DNA from: Henricia sp. BOLD:AAB3569
Taxonomy: Eukaryota; Echinodermata; Asteroidea; Spinulosida; Echinasteridae
Direction of reading: 5' to 3'
DNA: 64,000 bases
Assembly: GCA_037783545.1 (NCBI GenBank)
Contig: JBBELK010001231.1
Span: 248,001 to 312,000 of the forward strand
Part shown: positions 63,565 to 64,000 of the stretch, piece after piece
Layout of the letters: each line of letters opens with the position of its first letter
How positions within the stretch are numbered: the first letter of the stretch is position 1
Program-made: the position numbers and the translations under genes
Notes under the pieces: generated by a model
What the model saw: only the letters and a program-made list of their open reading frames with translations
Told to the model about the DNA's origin: nothing
Database searches by the model: none

Positions 63565-64000
63565 CGTGTTGCCTTATATCATGTTTGCCTGCTGACTGCT
63601 GATCGATCGATCGATCAGCGACTGGAAAAGCAGCGACATTTGTATGCACTGTCCTGTCCAGTGTGTACTCTGGGTACCAGACAGACCAGAGCTGTTGTGA
63701 ATTATGGAAATTAGATGACGTCACGCATTTCAACGTGTCACACAAAGGTATGCCAGGAATTCGCTCGGTATTTTGCGAGCGATTTATACGGAATATGAAA
63801 GACTGTCTTTTCGACTGTATTTCAGGTGCGCCCTCTGGCGGCCAATGGTGAATAGTCTATGTACATCGTGTATTGCGCGCAAAAAGGCAGTCTTTCCGAA
63901 AGACTAGACCCGTACCCGTACCACCGCGCGAGCCACCGGCACCTACAAAACAACAAGAAACTTTCAAATCTGAATCTGAATCTGAATGGTATAGTCGGCA
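63565..64000. other. no gene seen at window end
   Basis: Contains a TCGATCGATCGATC palindromic patch (about 63,602-63,618) and a TCTGAA hexamer microsatellite at 63,969-63,987. Confidence 0.45.

Overview
This window is eukaryotic, metazoan nuclear DNA: spliced exons with GT-AG introns, AATAAA signals, tRNA-derived SINEs and dense DNA-transposon debris, with no bacterial operon structure. The frequent TACATGTA motifs, the SINE tail motif TGCCCTTGGGCAAGGCA and many TIR-bearing elements suggest a marine invertebrate deuterostome (echinoderm, hemichordate or cephalochordate type). That placement is inference; no marker in the window fixes the species.

Layout. 1-5.6 kb: a GC-rich minisatellite, SINE and MITE relics, and a 15-bp minisatellite. 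5.67-9.73 kb: the five 3'-terminal exons of IMP dehydrogenase on the + strand, its 5' part lying left of the window. 7.915-13.738 kb: an apparently exact 2,912-bp tandem duplication that repeats the last two IMPDH exons. 13.7-18.8 kb: MITEs and SINEs. 18.8-26.9 kb: remains of a minus-strand Ty3/gypsy-like LTR retrotransposon (LTR, zinc-knuckle ORF, gag with an in-frame stop), broken up by minisatellites and by a Tc1-like element that itself carries a 1.2-kb TIR element. 26.9-34.5 kb: repeats, a TTA-flanked 930-bp TIR element, and a 78-bp tRNA-like satellite holding a hAT-like insertion with an 8-bp duplication.

32.2-38.9 kb: the 3' ends of two unidentified, convergent host genes (+ strand ending at 37,790, - strand ending near 38.8 kb), their poly(A) signals about 300 bp apart. 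An intron of the minus-strand candidate holds a 6.7-kb inverted-repeat structure (43.6-50.3 kb) built around a 3.8-kb ACTGG-rich satellite that has its own terminal inverted repeats.

51.43-60.84 kb: a 9.4-kb PIF/Harbinger transposon with both genes readable: a four-exon DDE transposase on + (347 codons, all three catalytic acidic residues) and a three-exon Myb/SANT-like protein with a C-terminal coiled coil on - (267 codons), arranged convergently between matching TIRs. Later SINE and MITE insertions sit between and inside the two genes. 60.9-64 kb: a tRNA-derived SINE, a 340-bp tandem repeat and a weak helicase-like fragment.

The host genes are mostly partial. The best-supported complete system is the Harbinger transposase/Myb-like pair. 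The least explained structures are the ACTGG element nested in the giant inverted repeat, and tRNA-SINEs bounded by inverted repeats.
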